22,770 nucleotides of DNA from Bacteroidota bacterium (lineage in GTDB: Bacteria; Bacteroidota; Bacteroidia; J057; JADKCL01). The DNA lies in assembly GCA_016718825.1 (NCBI GenBank), contig JADKCL010000052.1, positions 1 to 22,770 of the forward strand. Reading direction: 5' to 3'. This document shows positions 8,605-15,561 of this stretch, piece after piece. Below the pieces are notes generated by a model. It saw only the letters and a program-made list of their open reading frames with translations, was not told where the DNA came from and searched no databases. Numbering within the stretch: the first letter of the stretch is position 1; each line of letters begins with the position of its first letter. A program made the translations under genes and the position numbers.

Positions 8605-10452
8605 TCATTCCTCAAAAAAATCAATCACCTGCCGCCCATTCACATCCACGAATCCACAAAGATGTTTCCCCCGTTGTACCTGCCGCACACGGATCAACCC
8701 GCATCCCACCACCGACAGTTCCTGTCTTGCAAGCGGGACACGCACATTCCCGCGCACATCGACCATACACGAACGCCGACCACAACTCACCTCCAAGATT
8801 TCCGGAGAGGCCGTGGACTGCACAAACGTCGCAACCTTCGGAAGAATACATTCTCCATCACGCCGGTACAAGGCAAACTTTCCCGATTTCGACCCCACTT
8901 GAAACAACGCAGGCGTCACCGCAGCAATCACATGGCGCTGCTTGGCAAGTTGTGGATGGGCACGGACAAAACGCATCAGTTCGACGGTCAATTCTTCATC
9001 CACTTGAAACGGCCCCAACAAGCTGTCATTCTTCAGGGATTTCCCTTCGACATGATCCCAATCCCGTAAGAAAAGCCAACCGTTGTCATAGTAGATCGGC
9101 CCGTCGTGAACCGTATCCTGATACACCCAGTTCCCGAGGCTGTCGATGATCCCATTGACAAGTTTGCCCTTCCCGGATGCGTCAACAATATACTGCTTTG
9201 CCTGACAGTAGCCGTTTTCAAAGTCCCAAAGCGATGCTGCCTTCAGGAGCAGCTTGCCTTCAAAACTCCAAAGCTCAGCATACTGATCCTCGAAGATTCC
9301 ATTTTTGGCAACGATGGTCCTTGTGGCGGGATCGATGTGGATTTGTCCATGGACGGGCGGCAAAATGCGGTTTCCTTGCGGATCGATCACGCCCATTTTT
9401 TCCCTGTCGGTCCGTCGAATATCCAAGATGAACCCCGACGAATCATATTCGAAGTCCTGATCGGCGAAATCGACCACCACATTGCCCAAGCGGTCCACCA
9501 AGGCACGTTCGCCCGCTTTTTCCTTGATCTGCCAACCCGCTTTCGCCAACATTTGCCGATTCCAATCCCGTTCCGAAATCAGCTGATGCTCCTTTCCGAC
9601 CTTCCAATACCCGTTTTCCCGATCCCTGCATCCGATCGTTGGGTCGTCATGATCCTTGCCGGGATACAACGGATACATCCATTGCGCATCCACACAGGCC
9701 GTATCCCTCGGAAGGCAAGGATATTTCAATTGCAAATCCGCAGGCCAATCCAAACGTTGAAACGGCGCATCGGCAGTCACAGCAAACCATTGATCAGCCT
9801 GCCGAACCCAAAAAGCATCCAATCGCGCTTCATTGTAGATCACCTGATCCAAATCGAAATCCTGCACGAGTTTGCCCGACGAATCCACAAGCCCGATTTT
9901 TCCGGATTTGCGCACCGCCAACAAGCCCGCAACCACCACCTCGGCCACATCATCCAAAAGCAGCCCGTCCAACAGAAACCCATTGCGATGCGCAAGCCTC
10001 CATCGAGAGGGCACCTGCGTTTTCCCGGCCAATTGCACCGCCGGTTCACCCGTCGCCTCCTCAAAAGCAAACAACCCGTTGCCAAATCCCTTTCCATCCC
10101 GATAGCTAACCGGAATCACCACATTCCCCTGCAAATCGAGCAAGCCATACGCCTCCCTGCGGTAATGCCGGCGCCGGTGGAAATGCCGCTCAAACGGATA
10201 CTGTGGAAGGCTGTAGGCCAACATCGCGCCACCCTCCGGAGCGCAAAGCCGATAAGGAACACGCGGCAAAATCGGCTTCCCCTGCAAATCGATCAAGCAC
10301 CCCTGACCATCCATCACCACCGGCAAGACACAGCCTTGGCCATCCACAACCATCGAAAGCAGCAGCCCAAACCCCAAAATCGCAATTCGAAGGGCAGTCC
10401 TAAACACAGACCTCAGCGGATGAACACCAACCATGGCCCCAATTACGACCAT
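8605..10452 (-). CDS. Exported WG-repeat (KWG-type) protein
   Basis: 615 residues, ATG start. An N-terminal hydrophobic segment (residues about 21-36, IAILGFGLLLSMVV, ending VDGQG) looks like a signal peptide; the start could also be Met7 (MVGVHPL). The rest consists of degenerate WG-type repeats of ~40 residues, each with a turn of the form G-x-x-D-x-x-G-x-x-x-x-P: GLLDLQGNVVIPVSY, KIGLVDSSGKLVQDF, ALVDRLGNVVVDF, MGVIDPQGNRILPPV, FALYRRDGECILPKV, CGFVDVNGRQVIDFF. Members of this family (WG containing repeat) are predicted beta-propeller-like surface or periplasmic proteins of unknown biochemical role in Bacteroidota. No sorting domain or lipobox is evident, so the protein is probably periplasmic. 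It stands alone, 41 nt before repeat copy 2. Confidence 0.85.
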   Translation of the reverse strand: MVVIGAMVGVHPLRSVFRTALRIAILGFGLLLSMVVDGQGCVLPVVMDGQGCLIDLQGKPILPRVPYRLCAPEGGAMLAYSLPQYPFERHFHRRRHYRREAYGLLDLQGNVVIPVSYRDGKGFGNGLFAFEEATGEPAVQLAGKTQVPSRWRLAHRNGFLLDGLLLDDVAEVVVAGLLAVRKSGKIGLVDSSGKLVQDFDLDQVIYNEARLDAFWVRQADQWFAVTADAPFQRLDWPADLQLKYPCLPRDTACVDAQWMYPLYPGKDHDDPTIGCRDRENGYWKVGKEHQLISERDWNRQMLAKAGWQIKEKAGERALVDRLGNVVVDFADQDFEYDSSGFILDIRRTDREKMGVIDPQGNRILPPVHGQIHIDPATRTIVAKNGIFEDQYAELWSFEGKLLLKAASLWDFENGYCQAKQYIVDASGKGKLVNGIIDSLGNWVYQDTVHDGPIYYDNGWLFLRDWDHVEGKSLKNDSLLGPFQVDEELTVELMRFVRAHPQLAKQRHVIAAVTPALFQVGSKSGKFALYRRDGECILPKVATFVQSTASPEILEVSCGRRSCMVDVRGNVRVPLARQELSVVGCGLIRVRQVQRGKHLCGFVDVNGRQVIDFFEE

Positions 10453-10531
10453 TCAGCGCCGTCCCAAAGTCCCAAAAGGTTGACACATTTGGACTTGCAC
10501 AGGAGTTCGTGATAAACCGCCAAGAATGAAC

Positions 10532-10630
10532 CTACTGCAACAGCAAAACAGTCCCCCAACGCACAGCAGGGGCAAACAATTGCAGGAAATAGGAGCCTTT
10601 GGATAGGTGGGAGATCTTATTCAGAATGCA
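10532..10630 (-). pseudogene. Remnant of a T9SS C-terminal sorting domain
   Basis: The minus strand reads KISHLSKGSYFLQLFAPAVR, then WGTVLLLQ and a stop. This is the typical ending of a type A sorting domain (DISHLSKGxYFLQ ... KLLxQ). Only about 30 codons are present, with an in-frame TAG immediately upstream, so the rest of the gene is gone. It marks the boundary between the surface-protein region and the rhs region. Identification rests on the short motif alone. Confidence 0.5.
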
Positions 10631-10661
10631 CTAAATGAAATGCAACAAGGTTCGCGCTACT

Positions 10662-10694
10662 GTTCACTTTTCACTTTTCACTTTTCACTTCTCA
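10662..10694. repeat. 7-bp tandem repeat (TTCACTT)
   Basis: Four consecutive TTCACTT units at 10662-10689 followed by CTCAC. Such AGTGAAA-type tracts are common intergenic microsatellites in Bacteroidota. The tract supplies the last codons of the small open frame at 10678-10893. Confidence 0.85.
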
Positions 10695-10893
10695 CGGTAC
10701 GGATATTCTTGAACACAAATGACTGAATATCAGGTATTAAAAAGAGCTTTTCAGAGGGTTTGAAAACACCACTCTTAAACCAGCCCCAAACATTGTTGGG
10801 GTTTGGCTTGGTCAAGTAATACATTTCAAACATTGAAAGCAAGGGGGTAGATTGGCCAATGGGTCTGTGGGGTACACTTATCCACACAACCAA
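10678..10893 (-). CDS. Small membrane protein or remnant, unknown
   Basis: The 71-codon frame starts with TTG; the frame is open upstream to 10926, which adds ILIAGFILVIGL. That gives one clear membrane segment (IAGFILVIGLVVWISV) followed by a soluble tail (MYYLTKPNPNNVWGWF, LFLIPDIQSFVFKNI). No ATG precedes the hydrophobic part and the C-terminus runs into the 7-bp repeat. I do not recognise the family. Its position after the third rhs fragment would fit a leftover of a membrane immunity protein, but this is only inference. Confidence 0.35.
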   Translation of the reverse strand: MVVWISVPHRPIGQSTPLLSMFEMYYLTKPNPNNVWGWFKSGVFKPSEKLFLIPDIQSFVFKNIRTVRSEK

Positions 10894-10954
10894 ACCAATG
10901 ACCAGTATGAATCCTGCAATCAGGATTCACTTCCTTCGGCTGATTTTTGGAAAA

Positions 10955-11250
10955 TCAAAAGACCCATGTCTCGTGAAACACCTTCTTGACGTCCATCGGT
11001 AGTTCGATCGACACAGGCCTTCCGAGCGCATCGTATTCTATGTCAGTGCGGTAGCTGCCTTCCAACATCGTGCTCTCATACAAGCAAGATGTCCCGGATG
11101 GAACCCAATCCACCCGAAAAACACTCGTCGGCATCGTGGACAAAATCTCACCCTCGGCGATGACCTTCCTTGTCTTGTACTTCGGTTGCCCTTTGAAGTC
11201 ATATTGGCCGATCTCGACCATGCCGGACTCGTCGTAGTTTTTGTATGGCC
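10955..11250 (-). pseudogene. Rhs/Tc core fragment, copy 3 (about 88 codons)
   Basis: The translation KNYDESGMVEIGQYDFKGQP through TDIEYDALGRPVSIELPMDV is nearly identical to the stretch encoded at about 17785-18045 in the long core gene. Homology ends at about 10987, after which eight unrelated codons lead to a stop. Upstream it begins at the same core codon as copy 2, preceded by an in-frame TAA at 11255-11257. It has no export signal, tip domain or partner, so it is a relic, or a donor for recombination with the complete core. Confidence 0.85.
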
Positions 11251-11343
11251 TTTTTTATCGCATTCCAAAGAAAATCCCAAAACATCGATTCCTAAAAACC
11301 AAGGTCGTTCGGAGGGGCTCGCAGATATTTTGACCCATTACCC
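11251..11343. repeat. Spacer repeat S, copy in front of rhs fragment 3
   Basis: About 93 bp, clearly related to 14832-14923. It starts at the GGCC where the core homology ends and finishes with AGATATTTTGACCCATTACC (11324-11343). The same junction, including the in-frame stop created by the T-run, occurs at copy 2. Confidence 0.8.
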
Positions 11344-11350
11344 TCAGCGT

Positions 11351-11398
11351 CGTTCCATAAATGGAACGCGTTTTCACAGGGTTTTCTTGGGTGCTGGA
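11351..11398. repeat. Repeat R, copy 1
   Basis: 48 bp: a short inverted repeat (GCGTTCC / GGAACGC around ATAAAT, beginning at 11350) followed by the conserved tail AGGGTTTTCTTGGGTGCTGG. It is almost identical to 11522-11569 and more distantly similar to 19462-19508. Confidence 0.8.
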
Positions 11399-11521
11399 GC
11401 GATACAAACACCGATTGTCTAGATATACTTCGAGATCCCAAAAGGACTCAGCCATACCCATCGCCTCATCTAAAAATAGTACTTCAAAGATCTACTTTTC
11501 TATCCTCCTGTTTATCAGCTC

Positions 11522-11569
11522 CGTTCCTTGATCGGAACGCCTTTTCCTAGGGTTTTCTTGGGTGCTGGA
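11522..11569. repeat. Repeat R, copy 2
   Basis: It shares the conserved tail with copy 1 exactly, but has a different hairpin loop (CGTTCC-TTGATC-GGAACG). It begins 12 nt beyond the stop codon of the 11582-12232 gene. The stretch between the two R copies (11399-11521) encodes a short frame (EAMGMAESFWDLEVYL) that may be the eroded end of another cassette gene; nothing else is visible there. Confidence 0.8.
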
Positions 11570-11581
11570 CGGCAAAATTTT

Positions 11582-12232
11582 TTATCCATCAGACCGCAAT
11601 TTTTGTGCAAAGTCTCGTAATTCTTGATCAGCGTTATGTGCCAACATTTTTCGTTCTCGTTCAAAAAGTTTCAAGTACTCCTCCTCGAGAGCAATTAAAT
11701 CTCGATTGCCAACCATTTTTGCAAGTGTAAGGCCATCCCGTGCTCTTGAGGATGCAAAAGTTGCATACTCCAAATTGCCGGTTGGATCAGAATTGAGGTA
11801 TTCTTCAATACTTGCGAGGCTTCCAAAACGAGCCCAGAATTCACGCCCTTCAATTCTCAGAAACGCAATCAATGTCTCCAAGTAGGGAATCAATTCTGCT
11901 TTCGTCTTAAAATTGAACGTATACTTTCTGTCCTTACCCATCATGCGGTCAAAACTTGCATATAGCAAAGTATATATCTTCTTTCCTTTTGTGATACTCC
12001 CTGCACGCCTAGCGACGGCCACAGATGAAAGTACGAGCCCGACCTGTAGGCAATACTCATAATCACTTCCAGTCAAAATAAACAGCAAGGTTGGTGAGGC
12101 CATTCCCACCGCCTCCTCCTGATTTCCATAAATTGTGTCGCTACCTTCTGGTAGTCGAACCATGCCAAACTCTTCTTTCAAAAAGGGACCAACCATTTGG
12201 TCGATAAGATCTCGTATTTCTTGCTTTTTCAT
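11582..12232 (-). CDS. Putative immunity protein paired with the unrecognised Rhs tip
   Basis: 216 residues, ATG start (MKKQEIRDLIDQMVGPFL), soluble, no signal peptide, with a charged helical C-terminus (ALEEEYLKLFERERKML ... ELRDFAQKL). It starts 11 nt after the stop of the toxin-type gene 12244-14136, on the same strand, which is the standard place for the cognate immunity gene in polymorphic toxin loci. I do not recognise a family. Its base composition is more AT-rich than the rhs core upstream, like the tip it follows, which suggests the pair moved together. Function is assigned by position only. Confidence 0.6.
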   Translation of the reverse strand: MKKQEIRDLIDQMVGPFLKEEFGMVRLPEGSDTIYGNQEEAVGMASPTLLFILTGSDYEYCLQVGLVLSSVAVARRAGSITKGKKIYTLLYASFDRMMGKDRKYTFNFKTKAELIPYLETLIAFLRIEGREFWARFGSLASIEEYLNSDPTGNLEYATFASSRARDGLTLAKMVGNRDLIALEEEYLKLFERERKMLAHNADQELRDFAQKLRSDG

Positions 12233-12243
12233 TTCACTATTGA

Positions 12244-14136
12244 TTATTTCTTGAAAGTTATTTTGCCTGATGGCGAATGAACATTTATACCGGAAAGATT
12301 AATTTTTGTTCCAGCGTGGAGTCCTAAGGGCGCACCCGCATTTCCCCGAATTGTAATCGTCAAGTCACTTGCATGTTCAAATAGTTGCAATAATTTACCT
12401 TGTTCAGCGGTAAGCGTATTTTTTAGATTGGTCATGTCTATACCCTTAATGCTGAACTTTGCCTCATTGTACCATAATTCCATATCCACCATACGAGTGA
12501 GATTATCCATTCGAAAATTAGCTCTCAAGGATTTGCCGTTTACGGTTCCTCTTGCAGTGGCGCTAACTTCCGTTGCATTCGCCAAAACATTAGCATTTTT
12601 ATTCAACATAGAGGATACTTTTGCCGCAAATGCTTTACCATTTGAAGAATTCTGTTGAATCGTAGAAGGCTTGCTCGGCTTTGTTGGACCTTGAGCTAAT
12701 GGATTGGAAGCTCGCACGCCATTTGAATATGACCCGCTTCCGGTACTTGGACCTTGAATCGGTGGCTTTGGTGCGGCCGACCCCATCTCTGCCGTGACCA
12801 GAGGATCAACTGCGGCAGGGGATGCCTGCGTCTCGGGGAGTGGACTTTTCGAAGGGCTTCCCCCCATCCCTGCAAGTACGGCTACATCAAAAGTTGACGA
12901 TTCGACGTAAGTAGCTCCAGTCTTTGCAACATCATGCAAATCACCCTGCCTGGCAGAACCCGCCATATCATACGCAGTCCAAAATCCCTTACTTGGACCT
13001 GGCAATGCGTTGCTCGTATAAAATCGAAACAAAGGCTCTACACTACCACTTTCCTTCGAAGCTTTGATGTTATCCGCAATTGTAAGCCAAAGACCAATTG
13101 GGCCCAACGAAAGTTGATACAGGTTCTTAGGAAGTTCCAACCAGAAGGCCTCCTTACCAGCAATGGCACCCCCGATAACGTCATTTTTATCATGAACCCC
13201 TTGCTCTAAACCGTCTAAGTCTACGAAATTAATCGGCTGATTACCAGCATACTGATAAGGAGTATAAAACGGATAATCCCCAGCTAAAGGATCTATCGAC
13301 ACAAACCTACACGTCCAAGCCGCATAATACCGGGCCCCATAATAATACAACCCCGACTCCTCGTCCCGCTCTTTCCCACAAAACCGATACCGCTTCTTGG
13401 AATAGCTCCCAAAACTCGTCTCTCCAAACGGAAAATACTCTTCCCTCGATATCAAAGAACCCGACGAATCTACCGTCACCGATGAATTCCCTAGATGGTC
13501 TTCCAGATTGTACCGCACCGCAGGCGAAGAATCTCCAGAAAACGCACTTCCGACGCGTTTGACGGCGATCCTTGACCGCCCATCCATCACGTGGACTTCA
13601 TTGTGCGCTTCGGAAATGACAGCTGCACTGCTGAGCTTGTACAAATGCTCGAACCCACCGTCAATATACACCGTCACCACGGAATTTCCCGAGCCATCGA
13701 CGACAATTTTCTTCACACGGTTGCCGCCGCCATCGTACAAATAGGCTGCCTGAACGCTACTGCCCTCGGCAAATCCCCGCATCCGGTCGCCGTAGTCCCA
13801 TTCAAACGAACGCGAAGCACCCTCAGAAACCATATTTCCGTTGGCATCGAAGGTGTAGTTCAGCGTCGTGCTGCCATACTTGATCTTGGTGGCGAGGTTG
13901 CTTGAAGCAAATGCCGCAGTGGGCGCGGAATCAAAATCATTGAAATAGCGGTGGAAATTGTTGGAGACGCTTACATAATGGTACAGGTCGAGCATGTTCC
14001 CCAACTTATCATACTTGTAAGTGCGGATATAGCTCGTTGTGCCCGTATCGCTCAAATCAGGGACAGAATAGCCTTCATTCCAAGGGTCGGAGACATTCCC
14101 ATAAGCCCCTGATGCACGTCCAGTTGCGCGAATCAA
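12244..14136 (-). CDS. Rhs-associated core plus unrecognised C-terminal tip (displaced copy 2)
   Basis: 630 codons from a TTG at 14136. That TTG is simply the Leu of RLIYATGR in the paralogue, so this is not a natural start. Residues 1-250 are YD/Rhs repeats (YDKLGNMLDLYH, YTFDANGNMVSEG, YNLEDHLGNSSV). Residues 250-310 are the hallmark RHS-associated core end (KERDEESGLYYYGARYYAAW, FVSIDPLAG, VDLDGL). From about residue 311 (13206) the sequence is unique and more AT-rich: a helical/hydrophobic part, a Pro/Ser/Gly linker (about 410-500), then a ~130-residue tip (FRMDNLTRMVDMELWYN, LTITIRGNAGAPLGLHAG) ending FKK. The tip matches no toxin family I know. It would be the effector released by the Rhs shell, neutralised by the next gene. 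Upstream frames are broken, so a secreted product is unlikely as it stands. Confidence 0.75.
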   Translation of the reverse strand: MIRATGRASGAYGNVSDPWNEGYSVPDLSDTGTTSYIRTYKYDKLGNMLDLYHYVSVSNNFHRYFNDFDSAPTAAFASSNLATKIKYGSTTLNYTFDANGNMVSEGASRSFEWDYGDRMRGFAEGSSVQAAYLYDGGGNRVKKIVVDGSGNSVVTVYIDGGFEHLYKLSSAAVISEAHNEVHVMDGRSRIAVKRVGSAFSGDSSPAVRYNLEDHLGNSSVTVDSSGSLISREEYFPFGETSFGSYSKKRYRFCGKERDEESGLYYYGARYYAAWTCRFVSIDPLAGDYPFYTPYQYAGNQPINFVDLDGLEQGVHDKNDVIGGAIAGKEAFWLELPKNLYQLSLGPIGLWLTIADNIKASKESGSVEPLFRFYTSNALPGPSKGFWTAYDMAGSARQGDLHDVAKTGATYVESSTFDVAVLAGMGGSPSKSPLPETQASPAAVDPLVTAEMGSAAPKPPIQGPSTGSGSYSNGVRASNPLAQGPTKPSKPSTIQQNSSNGKAFAAKVSSMLNKNANVLANATEVSATARGTVNGKSLRANFRMDNLTRMVDMELWYNEAKFSIKGIDMTNLKNTLTAEQGKLLQLFEHASDLTITIRGNAGAPLGLHAGTKINLSGINVHSPSGKITFKK

Positions 14137-14138
14137 CC

Positions 14139-14178
14139 GCGGGCATTTCTCACAAGCTGCCTATTCGTCGCTTGCTCT
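14139..14178. other. ~40-bp foreign segment in rhs copy 2
   Basis: Where copy 1 encodes FAYDALYRLIYATGR, copy 2 keeps the flanks (GACTTCGAAT and GCGCAACTGGACG on the minus strand) but the ~16 bp between them is exchanged for ~40 bp that include GGCAGCTTGTGAGAAATGCC. It introduces stop codons and shifts the frame. Confidence 0.65.
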
Positions 14179-14452
14179 TATTCGAAGTCCCGGATCAACT
14201 CATCAGGCGTGGCACCACCAGAACCACCGACGCCGCAATTGGGGGTCGCATCTGTGATATGGACAATGTTTCCCGCGAGGTCATAGTCGTAGGCGGAGTC
14301 GTATTTTGTGGAGCCGGAGCTTGGGGTATAGGTCAAAGTGGATAGCGTGAAGCCCTCGGTTTTTTGCCGCAGCAGCCTGAAGTTCACCGGATCGTAGGCA
14401 AAACGTGTCATCAGCCCATTCCCGTAGCTGACGAGAATCTTTTGCCCTTTGG

Positions 14453-14467
14453 TCCCGAGAATCGGGA
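14453..14467. repeat. Small palindromic insert in rhs copy 2
   Basis: TCCCGA-GAA-TCGGGA at a frame break. On the minus strand the wider motif is CCTATCCCGATTCTCGGGAC, which resembles the palindrome at 17607-17621. Confidence 0.8.
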
Positions 14468-14831
14468 TAGGCAAGCCGAGAAACATACACCGTACTGTCC
14501 AAGGAAATCGATTCCATGGCACCCGCACGGTTGTAGGTCGGTTCCACGATCTTGCGCCCAGTCGATACATCTGCCGGCAAGGTGATGGAGGTCGGCCTTC
14601 CCAGTGCATCGTATTCTATATCAGTCACATAATTGCCTTCCAGAAGCGCCCCTTCGTTGGTGCATTCCTGACCAGTACCCCCAGGAATCCAATCCACGCG
14701 ATAGATGGTGGGCATCGCGCCGACAACCAAACCATCCTTGATGACTTGTCGCGATTTGCTTTTCGGCTGCCCCTTGTAGTCGTAGGCCAGCATTTCCACC
14801 ATGCCAGCCTCGTCGTAGTTTTTGTAAGGCC

Positions 14832-14951
14832 TTTTTTATCGCATTTCAAAGAACAATCCAAAAATCCGATTCCTGCAAACCAAGGCCGTTCGGCGAGGCC
14901 AGTAGATATTTTGACCCATTACCAGGACAGCAGATATTTTGACCCATTACC
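14832..14951. repeat. Spacer repeat S, copy in front of rhs fragment 2, with a duplicated 20-bp end
   Basis: Related to 11251-11343 over 92 bp, then extended by a second AGATATTTTGACCCATTACC, so the 20-mer occurs at 14904-14923 and 14932-14951 (28-bp period). The outer copy ends one base before the stop codon of the DUF4304-type gene. Repeated ...TTTTGACCCA motifs resemble the multiple terminal repeats of IS21-type elements, but no transposase is present. Confidence 0.75.
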
Positions 14952-14952
14952 C

Positions 14953-15558
14953 TTACCGAGGTATCGCTATTCCCAGTGATTTAAGATGAATTTTTGCACT
15001 GTTCTGCAACCCATTGGCAGTGGCATACTCCCAATAATCTGCCGCAAATTCTTCCAACCTACCGTTGCGATAAATGCTTGCAAGCGAAACTAAGTATTGC
15101 CAGCGTTGAAATTCTGAGAGACCTCTTAGCGTATTCGATATCAGACTCTCCAAGAGACTTTCGTCGGAAATGTATCTCATTATTTCTGGAATTGCCTTTT
15201 TCGTAAGTAGGCTGACAATTTCTTCCGCAAAGGCTTCGATGTCTTTTATTGATTCAATATCCCACCAATGGTCCTTTTTTTCTGGGAGCAACCATCCGAT
15301 TCGCTCTCGCCAATGGCATTCTGATTCAGACGGTAATTCGTCACCACCAATATCTTCAATTTCGTTAAGTTTTGTAGAACTAACGCCTAAATTGATGGTA
15401 AAAGCAACTTGCCCCATCCTTTCACTACCTCGAGTCTGGAAATTTATCAAACCCCAATTCCCATACTGGAAGAAATAAAAAGTTGTCCCTTTTTTCTTGA
15501 ATCCATGTAGCTTTAATGTCTTCTCGACTTTTTTTAATAATTCTTGATAATTTCCCAT
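14953..15558 (-). CDS. DUF4304-type immunity protein for the PD-(D/E)XK Rhs tip
   Basis: 201 residues, ATG start, cytoplasmic. The N-terminal ~140 residues match the DUF4304 pattern: LLKKVEKTLKLHGFKKKGTT, then FYFFQYGNWGLINFQTRGS and VAFTINLGVSS, a WRERIGWLLP stretch and a helical region (AFAEEIVSLLTKKAIPEI). This family occurs often beside bacterial polymorphic toxins as an immunity gene. It starts 3 nt after the toxin gene stop (15562), so the two are translationally close and probably co-expressed. It is AT-rich like the tip. The C-terminal ~50 residues (LRGLSEFQRWQYLVSLASIY) are helical, TPR-like. The stop codon abuts spacer S. Confidence 0.8.
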   Translation of the reverse strand: MGNYQELLKKVEKTLKLHGFKKKGTTFYFFQYGNWGLINFQTRGSERMGQVAFTINLGVSSTKLNEIEDIGGDELPSESECHWRERIGWLLPEKKDHWWDIESIKDIEAFAEEIVSLLTKKAIPEIMRYISDESLLESLISNTLRGLSEFQRWQYLVSLASIYRNGRLEEFAADYWEYATANGLQNSAKIHLKSLGIAIPR

Positions 15559-15561
15559 GCG

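Larger units (their letters stand above)
14137..14831 (-). pseudogene. 5' part of Rhs/Tc core copy 2, frameshifted twice
   Basis: Homologous to about 17410-18048 of copy 1. It begins at KNYDEAGMVEMLAYDYKGQP (14831), directly after spacer S and an in-frame TAA at 14836-14838. The frame breaks at 14453-14467, where a TCCCGA-GAA-TCGGGA palindrome replaces about five bases expected from copy 1. Reading resumes as GQKILVSYGNGLMTRFAYDP in a second frame to the stop at 14178. A ~40-bp unrelated segment at 14139-14178 then replaces the codons for YDALYR before homology resumes in the 12244-14136 frame. No promoter or start is visible. Confidence 0.8.

Noticed and set aside
9106..10512. 468-codon plus-strand open frame opposite the WG-repeat gene
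   Set aside because: The minus strand encodes a signal peptide and regular WG repeats; the plus frame shows no domain and is basic and proline/histidine-rich.
11255..11461. Minus-strand 68-codon frame (MGMAESFWDLEVYL) as a gene
   Set aside because: Most of it runs through repeat R and spacer S; at best the first ~25 codons are a remnant, noted under repeat R.
14832..14861. Ribosomal slippage at the A6 run joining spacer S to the rhs core
   Set aside because: The A-run could allow slippage, but there is no substantial open frame or start in S to feed into the core, so the stop there simply marks the breakpoint.
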